Source: Planctomycetota bacterium (GTDB taxonomy: Bacteria; Planctomycetota; UBA1135; GCA-002748355). From it: a DNA stretch of 64,000 nucleotides. The stretch spans positions 1-64,000 of the forward strand of contig PDSF01000037.1 in the NCBI GenBank assembly GCA_002748355.1, in the 5' to 3' direction. This document shows positions 31,584 through 40,913 of the stretch, piece by piece. Position 1 is the stretch's first letter, and every line of letters begins with the position of its first letter. Below the pieces are notes generated by a model, which saw only the letters and a list, made by a program, of their open reading frames with translations, had not been told where the DNA came from and did not search any database. Both the position numbers and the translations under genes were made by a program.

Positions 31584-33941
31584 ATGGGACTAGGCTTCGG
31601 ATTCGACTCAGGGCTGCGCGGTCTAACAGCTGCTCGCATGCAGATGCAGCTCTCCGGTCATAACATCGCCAACGTCAGCACCAAGGGGTACAGTCGGCAG
31701 AATGCAGTATTGTCGAGTTCTCTTCCAGCGACCCTAGGCCGATTCCAGATCGGCACCGGTGTCGACGTGACTAACCTGCAACGAATCGTCGACGGTCAGC
31801 TGAATTCGCGCCTGCGCACCCAACAAGGTATTTTTGGCAAAGCCCTAATCGACTATCGACGATCAACAGAAATCGAGGGCATCCTCGGCGAGCCAGGGCC
31901 AAGCGGTATCTCCAATCTATTTGGACAGTTATTTGGCGACCTAGGGAAGCTTCAAACTGATCCGGCCAGCACCGCATTGCGTGGTGGATTCGTGCAGTCG
32001 GCCAAAGCCCTGACCAGCGGACTCAACCTTCTTGCAAGCCGCCTCGGTGGACTCCAGTCCAACACCTTTGCCGAAATCAGCACCCAAGTAAAGAACGTCA
32101 ACGAATACGCCTCTCGCATTGCTGAACTCAACAAAGAAATCCTGTCCGTTGAAGCCAACGGAACTGCAGCAAACGACCTGCGGGATCAGCGAGATATGGC
32201 CATCCAAGGCCTATCTGATCTCATGGACACCCGAGTCCTCGAGCGCAACAACGGCGTCACCGACATTCTCGCCGGCGGTCACCTACTCGTCTCTGGCGGC
32301 ATTGCCAGCCAGTTGGTAACGACAAGGGACACCAAGAACACAAGCAAGGTCCTCCTTAAGAACAACGATCAGCCACTAGAAATTCGGGGCGGAAGAATCG
32401 GCGCTCTGCTTCATTCAGAGTCCAAACGAATCCCTGAACTTCAGTCCAAGTTCAATGCCCTGGCCTTCAACGGTGCCCTTGAGTTCAATCGTTTGCATAC
32501 AACCGGCCTGCCGCGTAACGGCGGATTCAAGAATCTCGTCTCAGAGAATCCAGTGCGTGATGGTGACGGTGACGGCAAGTACGACGATGAACTGCTTGCT
32601 TATGCGGGTCTGCCTTTCGAAATATCCCGTGGCGAACTCTATATATCAGTCACGAACGAAAGCAACGGCGACCTTACCAGGAAAAAGATTGACATAGATC
32701 CACTCAGCATGACTGTCGGCGACTTTGCTGACGAACTAAGCAAAGCAGCGCACGTAAGTGCTACGGTTGACCCCACAGGGCGAATTCGGATCAGCGCTAG
32801 TGACGGGTACCGCTTCGATTTTTCGAATCAAATTGATTCCTCGCCCAACAGCCGTGGAACCCTATCTGGAAAGTCAGCATCACTAGGCGGGTCAGAACGG
32901 GGCCCCTTTGACTTTTCTTCTTTACCAGCCAACTTCACCATAGCCGTAGACGGGGCAGCCCCCACGACCATCACTCTAAACAGCCTTGACTTCAATAACC
33001 CATCCAAGGTCGAGGCTGAAGAACTGTCATCGGTCCTCAAAGCAAAGTTCAACGCCGCAGGCGTTTCCGCTGATGCAGTAGTCGTTGGCGATAGCATCAG
33101 CTTGCTTTCAACGTCATCTGGAACAAGCTCCAGCCTTAGCCTGGTTGATGGCGCAAACTCACCTCTGGCCACCCTTGGGCTGCCTGTTGGCATCACCGCA
33201 CAAGGCCAAGATAACGCAATGTCCGTCAGCGTGATGGGCACCTACACCGGCGAAAGCAATGGGCACTTCCGCTTTGTTCCCGACAAGGATGGAGAGATTG
33301 GCGTTACTCCTGGGCTGACCGTTGGCGTCTTCGACCAAACGGGCACCCGCCTTGCGACCCTGAACGTCGGTAAGGGCTATTCGCATGGTGATCGCTTGGA
33401 TGTCGCCCACGGCCTTCAAGTCTCTTTTGGACCAGGCGAGTTGAGTGCCACCAACCAACACCAGTTTGCCTTGGACACCCTAGCTGATCCCGACAGCAGC
33501 GATGTTCTGGTCGGTTTTGGCATCAATACCTTTTTTACTGGATCGACCGCCGCAGACTTGGGGGTCTCTTCGCGAATCAGTAGTGACCCGAACCTGTTTG
33601 CGGCGAGCCTCAAGCCTAACGCCGGAGATGGAGCCAACCTGATCAAACTGCTTCAAACCCGGCACCTCTCTGTCGACTCTCTCGACAACCACACACTTGA
33701 GAGTTACTACTCTGATATCGCTAGCAGCATCGGATTCGAAACCAAACGAGCAACCGAGCTGATTGCTAGTGAGGAAAAGCTTTTGAGCTTTCTCCACGAA
33801 CAGCGCGAGAACGTATCGGGCGTAAACATCGATGAAGAGATGGTCAACCTGGTGAAGTACCAACAGGCATTCCAAGCCTCTTCTCGGTTCATCAACGTTG
33901 TCAACCAGATGACGGACGTCCTAATCAATATTGGGAGATAA
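31584..33941 (+). CDS. flgK: Hook-filament junction protein FlgK (HAP1)
   Basis: 785 residues, larger than the ~550 of enterics. N-terminus GLRGLTAARMQMQLSGHNIA followed by NVSTKGYSRQ; FlgK blocks NVNEYASRIAELNKEILSVE and DLRDQRDMAIQGLSDLMDTR; C-terminus VNIDEEMVNLVKYQQAFQAS followed by SRFINVVNQM. The extra length is in the central domain (~290-690), including a DGDGDGKYDDE acidic stretch at ~327-337 that could bind calcium. AAGGGGG ribosome binding site. Confidence 0.94.
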   Translation: MGLGFGFDSGLRGLTAARMQMQLSGHNIANVSTKGYSRQNAVLSSSLPATLGRFQIGTGVDVTNLQRIVDGQLNSRLRTQQGIFGKALIDYRRSTEIEGILGEPGPSGISNLFGQLFGDLGKLQTDPASTALRGGFVQSAKALTSGLNLLASRLGGLQSNTFAEISTQVKNVNEYASRIAELNKEILSVEANGTAANDLRDQRDMAIQGLSDLMDTRVLERNNGVTDILAGGHLLVSGGIASQLVTTRDTKNTSKVLLKNNDQPLEIRGGRIGALLHSESKRIPELQSKFNALAFNGALEFNRLHTTGLPRNGGFKNLVSENPVRDGDGDGKYDDELLAYAGLPFEISRGELYISVTNESNGDLTRKKIDIDPLSMTVGDFADELSKAAHVSATVDPTGRIRISASDGYRFDFSNQIDSSPNSRGTLSGKSASLGGSERGPFDFSSLPANFTIAVDGAAPTTITLNSLDFNNPSKVEAEELSSVLKAKFNAAGVSADAVVVGDSISLLSTSSGTSSSLSLVDGANSPLATLGLPVGITAQGQDNAMSVSVMGTYTGESNGHFRFVPDKDGEIGVTPGLTVGVFDQTGTRLATLNVGKGYSHGDRLDVAHGLQVSFGPGELSATNQHQFALDTLADPDSSDVLVGFGINTFFTGSTAADLGVSSRISSDPNLFAASLKPNAGDGANLIKLLQTRHLSVDSLDNHTLESYYSDIASSIGFETKRATELIASEEKLLSFLHEQRENVSGVNIDEEMVNLVKYQQAFQASSRFINVVNQMTDVLINIGR

Positions 33942-33943
33942 AT

Positions 33944-35356
33944 ATGGGACTCCGGATCACCGCCAACATCTTGAGCAGCCGATCCCTGACGGACATTAGG
34001 GGCGCGCAGCTCGGGATCAACAAATGGCGAATGAAGCTGTCTAGCGGTCATAGTATTAACAAGCCCTCCGATGACCCTACTGCTTTTCTGAGGATACTTC
34101 CTCTCAATAACGACATTCGAGAAGTCTCCCAGTTTCAAGACAATGCAACCCTGTCCCGTGACGTGCTGAACACCTCAGCAACGGCCCTGGAAGATGCTGT
34201 CAGAATCATGAGCGAGGCGCGGCGCCTTACTGTTCAAGGCGCCAACGGAACCATAAGTGGATCGGACAGGAAAACCCTTGCCGCATCCATTGACCAGCTC
34301 TTGAAAGAAATGGTCAGCGTCGGCAACAGCAAGCTTGGTGACCGGTATCTGTTCGGCGGCACCCGGACCCGATCAACACCTTTCTCTTTCGACGGAAACA
34401 ACAAAGTCAATTACCTTGGTGACAACGAGCAGGCCAAAGTTTCCATCGCTCCTGGCTCGACCTCGACCCTTTCCACAAGCGGTGAAAAGGTCTTTATGTC
34501 TAGTCATCGAAGCAAAACTAGTTTTTCTGGGCTCACCGGAGTAAAAAGCGGCAGCGGCACGGACAGCGGCCAGGGCATGGTCAGCCTGAAGATCGAACAC
34601 ACGGGCTTCGATTCTCTACCTTCGGGGCTCAGCGCCGGCACAGGGACAACTACTGCCGTTGGCCCCCTGTCCATAACGGTTTCAGCTAGCCCCAACACTA
34701 TTTCCATCAATGGCGGACCAGCTACTCCGTTTAGCGGCAGTGAAACCGACCTACAAGTTCAGACGAGCAATGGCAGTTTTGTGTCACTCGACACAACTGG
34801 CTTCAACAATACCTCGGTGACTGGGTTCAACTCCATTTCTCAAGCACGTGCTAGCTGGGACAATGGGGCCTCCTGGACAAGCTTAGGTAACTTCAGCGAC
34901 ACAAACCTGGACCTCCACAACGCCACAACAGGAAGGGTTTTGTTCATTGACACAAGCGGCATCCACACAGCTGGATCAGAGCAGGTGAACTTTGGCGGCA
35001 CCTTCGATGCCTTCAACTCCTTGATTGCTGTCCGCGACCTTCTCAATAACGAAAACGGTTTAACCAACAATGAAGTGGCCTCTCGCCTTACTGATATGCT
35101 AGGCGAGCTCGACACAGTCAGCGAAAACCTACTCGAGGGACTACGCGATCTTGGCGCACGCAGTGCCCAACTCGACATGACCGAAAACCGCATGTCGAGT
35201 CTGGAGCTCACCTTGCAACAGGCACTCAGTCGTGATCGTGACGTTGACATCACTGAGGCCGTCCTCGAGCTGAACAAGGGCGAGATTGCCTATCAGGGCG
35301 CCCTGCAAGTCAGCGCCAATACCATGCAGCTATCCTTGCTGAACTTCTTGAGCTGA
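33944..35356 (+). CDS. flgL: Hook-filament junction protein FlgL (HAP3)
   Basis: 470 residues. Flagellin-like N-terminus NKWRMKLSSGHSINKPSDDP followed by FREDNATLSRD-type helix (QFQDNATLSRDVLNTSATAL) and LKEMVSVGNSKLGDRYLFGG, which is diagnostic for FlgL. C-terminal helix QLDMTENRMSSLELTLQQAL followed by DITEAVLELNKGEIAYQGAL. Two bases after flgK. Longer than the enteric ~320 because of a Gly/Ser/Thr-rich middle. Confidence 0.94.
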   Translation: MGLRITANILSSRSLTDIRGAQLGINKWRMKLSSGHSINKPSDDPTAFLRILPLNNDIREVSQFQDNATLSRDVLNTSATALEDAVRIMSEARRLTVQGANGTISGSDRKTLAASIDQLLKEMVSVGNSKLGDRYLFGGTRTRSTPFSFDGNNKVNYLGDNEQAKVSIAPGSTSTLSTSGEKVFMSSHRSKTSFSGLTGVKSGSGTDSGQGMVSLKIEHTGFDSLPSGLSAGTGTTTAVGPLSITVSASPNTISINGGPATPFSGSETDLQVQTSNGSFVSLDTTGFNNTSVTGFNSISQARASWDNGASWTSLGNFSDTNLDLHNATTGRVLFIDTSGIHTAGSEQVNFGGTFDAFNSLIAVRDLLNNENGLTNNEVASRLTDMLGELDTVSENLLEGLRDLGARSAQLDMTENRMSSLELTLQQALSRDRDVDITEAVLELNKGEIAYQGALQVSANTMQLSLLNFLS

Positions 35357-35384
35357 GGCTTCACAAGCGCCAGGGTATCGAGAA

Positions 35385-35756
35385 ATGACCATTAACGATG
35401 CTTCCGAACAGCTCCGGAACCTGCTGCGCGAGACCCAAGCTGGCCCCGGCCAGCCTGGATCGGCATCCAAGCTACAGCCCGGTTCTGGTGCGGAGTTTTT
35501 GAACCTGCTCGAAAAAATGCAGCGGCTTCGTATCACCGGCGAAAAGGAAAACAGCAGCACTGGCCTCAGCGAAGACGCCGTCCAAGGCATTCCTATTCAA
35601 AGCCGCATGAACACCGGCAATGCAGCCGGAGAAATGGCAGATCCACTGGCTGATCTGAGCGATGCTGTCAAACGTGCTGACGAGGCCCACGAAACAGCCA
35701 TGGACATCAAACGCCGACTCGAAGAAGCCTTCCGTCGCGCGATTCGCGACGCCTAA
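35385..35756 (+). CDS. Small protein of unknown function after flgL
   Basis: 123 residues: helical N-terminus (NDASEQLRNLLRETQ), Gly/Pro/Ser linker, a middle helix (AEFLNLLEKMQRLRITGEKE), and a C-terminal helix VKRADEAHETAMDIKRRLEE followed by AFRRAIRDA. The C-terminal helix has the same spacing as the tail of FliE (kAd....q..vqvRnKl..ayqeim), but the rest does not match, so FliE is only a suggestion. 28 bases after flgL, and TAATG overlap with the next gene. Confidence 0.6.
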   Translation: MTINDASEQLRNLLRETQAGPGQPGSASKLQPGSGAEFLNLLEKMQRLRITGEKENSSTGLSEDAVQGIPIQSRMNTGNAAGEMADPLADLSDAVKRADEAHETAMDIKRRLEEAFRRAIRDA

Positions 35757-36628
35757 TGCCCTCGCCGGTATCCCGTATTTGCTCCACCCAAGACCTGGGC
35801 CCCTACTTGCAGCGGCTCGACGCTTGGCTGCGACCCGACCAGAACTGGAGCTTGGCTGACGAGTATCCTGGGGTCTTTGGCCCAAAAAGTCGGGCTCGCC
35901 ATCACCTCCTCGAATCGGGCGGCAAGCTCACTGCGCACGCAGCCTCTCTCGACATGGAGATGCACGTACGCGGAAAAACATGGCGGCCAAGCTTAGTGGG
36001 CTCGGTTGTAGTTGATCCGAATCGACGCGGCGAAGGCCTTGGCCGCAGGCTCATGCAGTCGCTCGTCCGAGACTTTGAACAACGAGACAGAGATGCACTG
36101 GCGCTCTGGTCGGACCAACCCGAGTTCTACGCCAAGCTCGGCTTTCGCTCCTTTGGTAAAGAAATACACCTTGCCGTCCCGCCCAATACGGAGGGACGGC
36201 AAGGTGTCCGGGGCACCCTCAGGTCCGCGCAAGCCCGAGACAGCGAGCAACTGCTGCAGCTGCATCATGCCAAGAGCGTGCACAGCCGCCGCCTTGGCAC
36301 CGAAATGCAAGCCTACCTACAAGTGCCAGCTTGCGAGTTCACCCTACTAGAGCGAGAGGGGCAGGTGGTCGCGTACTGCGTCATCGGCAAGGGCCTGGAT
36401 TTCCCCCTATTCGTCCACGAGTTCGCCGGCAGCGAACACGATCTCGAAGCTATGTTCCGCATCCTCGCAAGCAAACACCGCTGCACACTAGGGGTTCTCG
36501 TCCCGCTCTGGCGTGCGGAACTTATCCAAGCCTTTCCCGATGCGGAGAGCTTCACGAACCCTCTTGCCCTCGGCATCGTTCGTTACGCGCCGGTGGACGC
36601 CGCCTTCGACGGCTTCGACTCAATCTAA
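35756..36628 (+). CDS. GNAT-family N-acetyltransferase
   Basis: 290 residues. The acetyl-CoA binding motif is at ~80-110: VGSVVVDPNRRGEGLGRRLM, followed by ALALWSDQPEFYAKLGFRSF. A second ~130-residue half (LLQLHHAKSVHSRRLGTEMQ, REGQVVAYCVIGKGLDFPLF) looks like a degenerate second GNAT fold, as in two-domain acetyltransferases. ATG overlaps the stop of the small protein after flgL, so it is the last gene of the flagellar operon; acetylation of a flagellar component is possible but inferred from place only. Ends five bases before convergent queC. Confidence 0.82.
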   Translation: MPSPVSRICSTQDLGPYLQRLDAWLRPDQNWSLADEYPGVFGPKSRARHHLLESGGKLTAHAASLDMEMHVRGKTWRPSLVGSVVVDPNRRGEGLGRRLMQSLVRDFEQRDRDALALWSDQPEFYAKLGFRSFGKEIHLAVPPNTEGRQGVRGTLRSAQARDSEQLLQLHHAKSVHSRRLGTEMQAYLQVPACEFTLLEREGQVVAYCVIGKGLDFPLFVHEFAGSEHDLEAMFRILASKHRCTLGVLVPLWRAELIQAFPDAESFTNPLALGIVRYAPVDAAFDGFDSI

Positions 36629-36633
36629 TAACC

Positions 36634-37311
36634 TCAAGCGTAACGAGTCGGGTCAGAGATCCCCGCCCTCGCAAAACCCTTGCGGCGCAAGCCACAGGCC
36701 TCACATGCCCCACAAGCCCGTCCATCTGATCCCGGGTCGTAGCAAGTCAGGGTAAGGGCGTAGTCGAGCCCAAGCGCCGCACCCTTCTCAATGATCTCGT
36801 GCTTATGCAGGCGCAGCAATGGAGCGACCACCTGGATGCTTCCTGGTTCCTCCACCCCAAGCTTGGTCGCCAGCTGCGCGAGTCGCTGGAACTGCTCAAG
36901 GAATTCAGGGCGGCAATCGGGATAGCCTGAGTAATCAAGGGCATTGACGCCTATCCAAATCTCTCCGGCTTCTCGCGCCTCGGCAAAAGCCAAGGCCATG
37001 GCCAAAAACACGGTATTTCGCGCGGGCACATAAGTACTGGGAATACAGCTGGGGTCGGCAGCTTGGCCCTTCGGCACTGCGATCGTGTCGTCGGTCAAAG
37101 CCGAACCTCCGAAGCTGCCCAGGTCCACCCGTGCAAAACGATGCTCGATGAGCGGAAAACAGCTGGCCACCCGGCGGGCCGCCTCTAGCTCAGCTTCGTT
37201 GCGCTGCCCGTAGCACACAGTCAAGCCGAGGAGTTCACGGCCCTTTGCATGGGCAAGCGCCAAACAGGTGCTCGAATCGAGCCCGCCAGATAAAAGCACG
37301 ACGGCCCGCAT
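36634..37311 (-). CDS. queC: 7-cyano-7-deazaguanine synthase QueC
   Basis: Converts 7-carboxy-7-deazaguanine to preQ0, an intermediate of queuosine. 225 residues: PP-loop SGGLDSSTCLALAH (~8-21), YGQRNEAELEAAR, and zinc site near the C-terminus, CYDPGSDGRACGACEACGLR followed by RKGF, with four Cys. No queD, queE or queF beside it. Its ATG is two bases after the stop of the upstream gene, so co-transcription with the secreted repeat protein is likely. Confidence 0.95.
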   Translation of the reverse strand: MRAVVLLSGGLDSSTCLALAHAKGRELLGLTVCYGQRNEAELEAARRVASCFPLIEHRFARVDLGSFGGSALTDDTIAVPKGQAADPSCIPSTYVPARNTVFLAMALAFAEAREAGEIWIGVNALDYSGYPDCRPEFLEQFQRLAQLATKLGVEEPGSIQVVAPLLRLHKHEIIEKGAALGLDYALTLTCYDPGSDGRACGACEACGLRRKGFARAGISDPTRYA

Positions 37312-37313
37312 CT

Positions 37314-39050
37314 TTATCGAGCTCCAAAGTTGACGAGTATGCGCCTGCCCAAGATGAGCTGCACAGGCTTACGGCCAGGAGGAGTCCCCCAGTGCTGTAA
37401 GTGAGCACTTCCATGTCGGGACGAAATGAGTTCGAAATAGCCCTTGGCGTCGGTTTGCACGAGAAGCCGCTCGGGGACCTGCTGGCCATCGAGAATGTTC
37501 CGCGCATCTCTGGCGCCAGGCTTGCCAAAAGGAAGACTCGGCAGCACCAGATGAACCCTGGTTCCAGCGAGGGGACGGCCAAGGGCATCTTTGACCTGCC
37601 CATGGACGATTGTTATCAATCCGGCCTTTAGCTGCGCCTCACGCCCCATCGGAATCAACTCGATGCGAGCTGGCAATACAGCGCCGCTTGTGTGCACGAG
37701 CTCACGCCAGCCCATATACCCGTTACAACGCACGGTCAGCACCCGACTGGCATCGCGCTGCAGAATAATCTGCGCGTAGCCTTTGGCATCGGTCTTTGCC
37801 TCGCTCACCGGCTTTGACGGGTCCCCAATGCATATTCGCGCGCCCTGAATAGGCGCAGCTACGCCTCGGGAAAGGATCTGGATGCGATGCGTCATTTGCG
37901 GCAGGGGCTGCAGGACGATGCGCTGCGGTCCCGTGCCCGGAGCCATCTGCAGTTGTTTGACTTCAAAGCCGTCGCTTTGGACCGTGACCCGGAGCGACTC
38001 ACCGGGAAAGAGCCCAAGTATCCTCGCCGCGCCAGCGGCATCACTTCGCGCATGACGAGTTGGTCGCCTCTGGTCACGCGAGTGTTGCGCGGTAACGACC
38101 GCACCTGCGACCGGATCCCCCTTGGGGTCACGAATCATCAGTCGTAACCTGGCCGCCGGGTACATCGGAATCACGAGTTCCCGTGTATTTCGTCCCACCT
38201 GTGCTTGTAGCTGCCCCACATACGACTCTCCCCCAGAACTGAGTGCTCGAAACTCGAAGTTGCCGCCATGCGCGAAACGCAGGGTGCAGCGCGACGCATC
38301 CTCGAAATCGATCGGAAGCTCGAACTGGGCCAAGTAGCGAACCCGCAACGGAAGCGCCTCCGCCAAATGCAGGTGCTGAACCCAAGCGCGTCGGAGTTCA
38401 GGCGCGATTCTCCGCCCTTCGCCGATGCGCAGCGCCGGGAAGTCGCGTGGGTGTCGCACCTCGCCGCTCCTGCGGGTCAGCATGAGCTGCACTCGACGCC
38501 CAGAAAAATCGACATCTCCCGCAGAGAAGCGGAACTCGACGGGCTGAGTATAGCGATCGACATAGACAGGCAGGGGTAGTTCGGCCCCAGGTTTGGCGGA
38601 TTCGACCAGGCGTAACTCTGCTTCGGTGAGAGTTCTCGCCCAAACGCCATCGGCATAAAAGACAGTCCCTTGCGGCCTCCAATTACGAAGCCGCAGAAAC
38701 CCTTGGGCATCACTGACAGCAAGCAATGCCGAGCTGTCATAATCCAGCGCCCGAACTCCCAGTAAGGGAGCCCCACCCTGGGCATCGACAACGCGCCAGT
38801 GGATGTCCTTTGCTGCTTCTTGCCGAGAGCTTGCGCTGCGTTCCACCCCTAAACCAGGAACAGGATTTCGGTCTAGCGACTTGCCTTGCTGCAGCCCGAC
38901 ATCAGCTCCCTCGACGCGGTTCTTTCCCTCTCCGGTCAGGGGACCGGGTAACTCTGCCCCTGGCGTCGAAAAAGGATCCAAACCGGTCCCGATATAAAGA
39001 CCCAGGGCAAGCAGGGCGAAACCAAGAACCAATCCTAGGAGGATGCGCAT
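37314..39050 (-). CDS. Secreted/anchored protein with carboxypeptidase-regulatory-like repeats
   Basis: 578 residues from the ATG at 39050, which begins an N-terminal signal anchor (ILLGLVLGFALLALGLYIGT). After a polar linker come three or four beta-sandwich units with the repeating pattern G.V.D..G.P..G..V......................TDA.G.F: IRDPKGDPVAGAVVTAQHSR with RSDAAGAARILGLFPGESLR, RICIGDPSKPVSEAKTDAKG, and HGQVKDALGRPLAGTRVHLV with QTDAKGYFELISS. Function unknown; such domains are common in envelope proteins of Planctomycetota. The frame is open further upstream but that part has no signal. Confidence 0.75.
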   Translation of the reverse strand: MRILLGLVLGFALLALGLYIGTGLDPFSTPGAELPGPLTGEGKNRVEGADVGLQQGKSLDRNPVPGLGVERSASSRQEAAKDIHWRVVDAQGGAPLLGVRALDYDSSALLAVSDAQGFLRLRNWRPQGTVFYADGVWARTLTEAELRLVESAKPGAELPLPVYVDRYTQPVEFRFSAGDVDFSGRRVQLMLTRRSGEVRHPRDFPALRIGEGRRIAPELRRAWVQHLHLAEALPLRVRYLAQFELPIDFEDASRCTLRFAHGGNFEFRALSSGGESYVGQLQAQVGRNTRELVIPMYPAARLRLMIRDPKGDPVAGAVVTAQHSRDQRRPTRHARSDAAGAARILGLFPGESLRVTVQSDGFEVKQLQMAPGTGPQRIVLQPLPQMTHRIQILSRGVAAPIQGARICIGDPSKPVSEAKTDAKGYAQIILQRDASRVLTVRCNGYMGWRELVHTSGAVLPARIELIPMGREAQLKAGLITIVHGQVKDALGRPLAGTRVHLVLPSLPFGKPGARDARNILDGQQVPERLLVQTDAKGYFELISSRHGSAHLQHWGTPPGRKPVQLILGRRILVNFGAR

Positions 39051-39385
39051 GCCTATGAGGCCGTTGAAAAGTATCGCTAGAGGCTGAGTGCTAAACTCGG
39101 CCGGCCATTGGCACCGAAAACCACGGTCGATGCCCCCATAGCACGAAGTCTCTTGGGCGCGAGCCCCCGCTGCCAGCACCAAGCTCCTGCCATGCAGGCA
39201 TAGGGCACGAGCCCTTGCACGGCTCGCCAGCTGGCTCCCCCAAGTCACTCCGCTGCACCACAGCAGTGGCGGCGAATGGCTCCGAAAATGGCAGGAAAGA
39301 GTCGGCCTTGTACATTCGTGGGGCAGCTGTGGGAAACAAGGGGACGGAGAGCATAGCATTGTGCCTCCTTCCACCAGCGAGCCAT
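39051..39385. other. Divergent intergenic region (335 bases)
   Basis: Must hold promoters for the minus-strand repeat protein and the plus-strand agmatinase-family gene. I see no strong -10/-35 or sigma-54 match. A short hairpin CCTGC-CAT-GCAGG lies near 39187-39199. The frames open here are not convincing. Confidence 0.5.
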
Positions 39386-40363
39386 ATGCCTCGAATCCCC
39401 TTTGACCCAGATCAGCCGTCCCAGCGTGCGACGCTCTTCGGGCTTCCGCCCGAGGCAGAGACCGCGCGTATTCATGTCCTGCCCATCCCCTTCGAGGCGA
39501 CCTGCAGCTACGGCCGAGGCACCCGGCACGGTCCCGAAGCGATTCGTCGCGCCAGCCTTCAGCTCGACCTCTACGACGAAGACTACGGAGAAACATGGCG
39601 CTCGGGGATTTACCTGCATCCCTCGCCCGAATGGGAGCATCCTCCAGACAACGCATCATTGGAGCAAATCGCAACAGCCTCGCGCCAGCGGAGCGCCGGG
39701 CTCCGGGCCTGGACCGAAACACAACTAGCCGAAGGCCGCATCCCAGCTGTGCTCGGAGGCGATCACAGCTCCCCATTAGGCGCCATCGAAGCCGCGGCGA
39801 ATGCAGGCGAACTCTCCATTCTTCACATCGATGCCCACATGGACTTGCGCCAGTCCTACGAGGGATTTGAAGAAAGCCACGCTTCGATCATGCACAACGT
39901 CCTGACCCGCTGCCCAGGAGTCGAAGGTTTGGTCCAGGTAGGCATACGTGACTATTCCGCTGGAGAGATAGAACGCGCCAAGGCCGAAGGCCAGAGAGTC
40001 CAGTGCTTCTTTATGCGAGATTGGCGCCGGCATCTGGCTGCTGGCCTGGCCTTGGACCAGCTACTGGACCAATGTATCGCTGGCCTAGGCTCTCGTGTTT
40101 GGATCTCTTTCGATATCGACGGACTCGACCCAGCCTTCTGCCCGCATACCGGAACCCCCGTTCCCGGGGGGCTGCAGTTCGGCGAAGCCAGCCAGCTACT
40201 CTGGCGCCTCGCACAGAGCAAGCGCCGCATCATCGGCTTCGATCTCTGCGAGGTTTTTGGCCATGCAGATCCGGTGGAACACCCGGCCCAAGAATGGGAT
40301 GCAAACGTGGGCGCCCGTATCCTCTATAAGCTCTGCGGAGCCGCGACCTTTGGAGAGCGCTGA
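39386..40363 (+). CDS. Agmatinase/arginase-family ureohydrolase
   Basis: Binuclear-manganese hydrolase that releases urea from agmatine, arginine or a similar guanidino compound. From ATG 39386: 325 residues, with the metal motifs GGDHSSPLGA, HIDAHMDLRQSYEG and SFDIDGLDPAFCPHTGTPVP followed by GGL. The segment ESHASIMHNVL resembles agmatinases (speB) more than arginases. The start is chosen for fit to the family; the frame is open upstream. sixA overlaps its stop (ATGA-type). Confidence 0.9.
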   Translation: MPRIPFDPDQPSQRATLFGLPPEAETARIHVLPIPFEATCSYGRGTRHGPEAIRRASLQLDLYDEDYGETWRSGIYLHPSPEWEHPPDNASLEQIATASRQRSAGLRAWTETQLAEGRIPAVLGGDHSSPLGAIEAAANAGELSILHIDAHMDLRQSYEGFEESHASIMHNVLTRCPGVEGLVQVGIRDYSAGEIERAKAEGQRVQCFFMRDWRRHLAAGLALDQLLDQCIAGLGSRVWISFDIDGLDPAFCPHTGTPVPGGLQFGEASQLLWRLAQSKRRIIGFDLCEVFGHADPVEHPAQEWDANVGARILYKLCGAATFGER

Positions 40364-40878
40364 TGGATCTCTATCTTTTTCGACATGCAAAAGCCGAAAT
40401 CATGGCGCCCGGGGGCGGAGGTGATGAAGCCCGCCCACTGAACCCTAAAGGCCGCGAACTCTTTGGACATGCAGCTAAGCTCTGGGCAGCACTCCGACCC
40501 GCTCCCCAGCTGATCCTCACGAGCCCACTGCTTCGAGCCCGCGAGACCGGCGAAATACTCATGGATGCCTGGAAGCAGCGCGGCGAAACACCAAGGCTCG
40601 AGCTGGAACCTGGGATCACGCCAAACGCCTATCCGCAACAGTTCCTGGATTCTTTACCCGAACTCGACTCACTGGCCATCGTCAGCCACATGCCCTTCAT
40701 TGGCGTCTTGGCTGGGGAACTGCTCTCTGGGTCTTCCCAGGAGCTCTGGTTCAAAACCGGCACCGGCATGCTGATCGAATATGAGCCCTTCGCGCATTCC
40801 GCCAAGCTCCTCCTCGCCTTTGGAACCAAAGAGGCCAAGGCAGGCTTGAGCAGACTGGATCCCCATACCGGCCGTTGA
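40363..40878 (+). CDS. sixA: SixA-type phosphohistidine phosphatase
   Basis: 171 residues of the histidine-phosphatase superfamily: N-terminal RHAKAEIM (catalytic His), NPKGRELFGHAAKLWAAL, TSPLLRARETGEIL and the second His in IVSHMPFIGVLAGEL. This short form without extra lobe matches SixA, which in E. coli acts on phosphohistidine of the nitrogen PTS. Its ATG overlaps the agmatinase-family stop, so the pair is coupled. Confidence 0.85.
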   Translation: MDLYLFRHAKAEIMAPGGGGDEARPLNPKGRELFGHAAKLWAALRPAPQLILTSPLLRARETGEILMDAWKQRGETPRLELEPGITPNAYPQQFLDSLPELDSLAIVSHMPFIGVLAGELLSGSSQELWFKTGTGMLIEYEPFAHSAKLLLAFGTKEAKAGLSRLDPHTGR

Positions 40879-40913
40879 AGCAGTCACCCGCCTGCCCCGG
40901 AGAGTGAGGGCCC

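Noticed and set aside
35385..35756. Calling the small protein after flgL FliE
   Set aside because: Only the C-terminal helix fits; FliE normally lies with fliF and flgB-flgC and lacks the long Gly/Pro linker.
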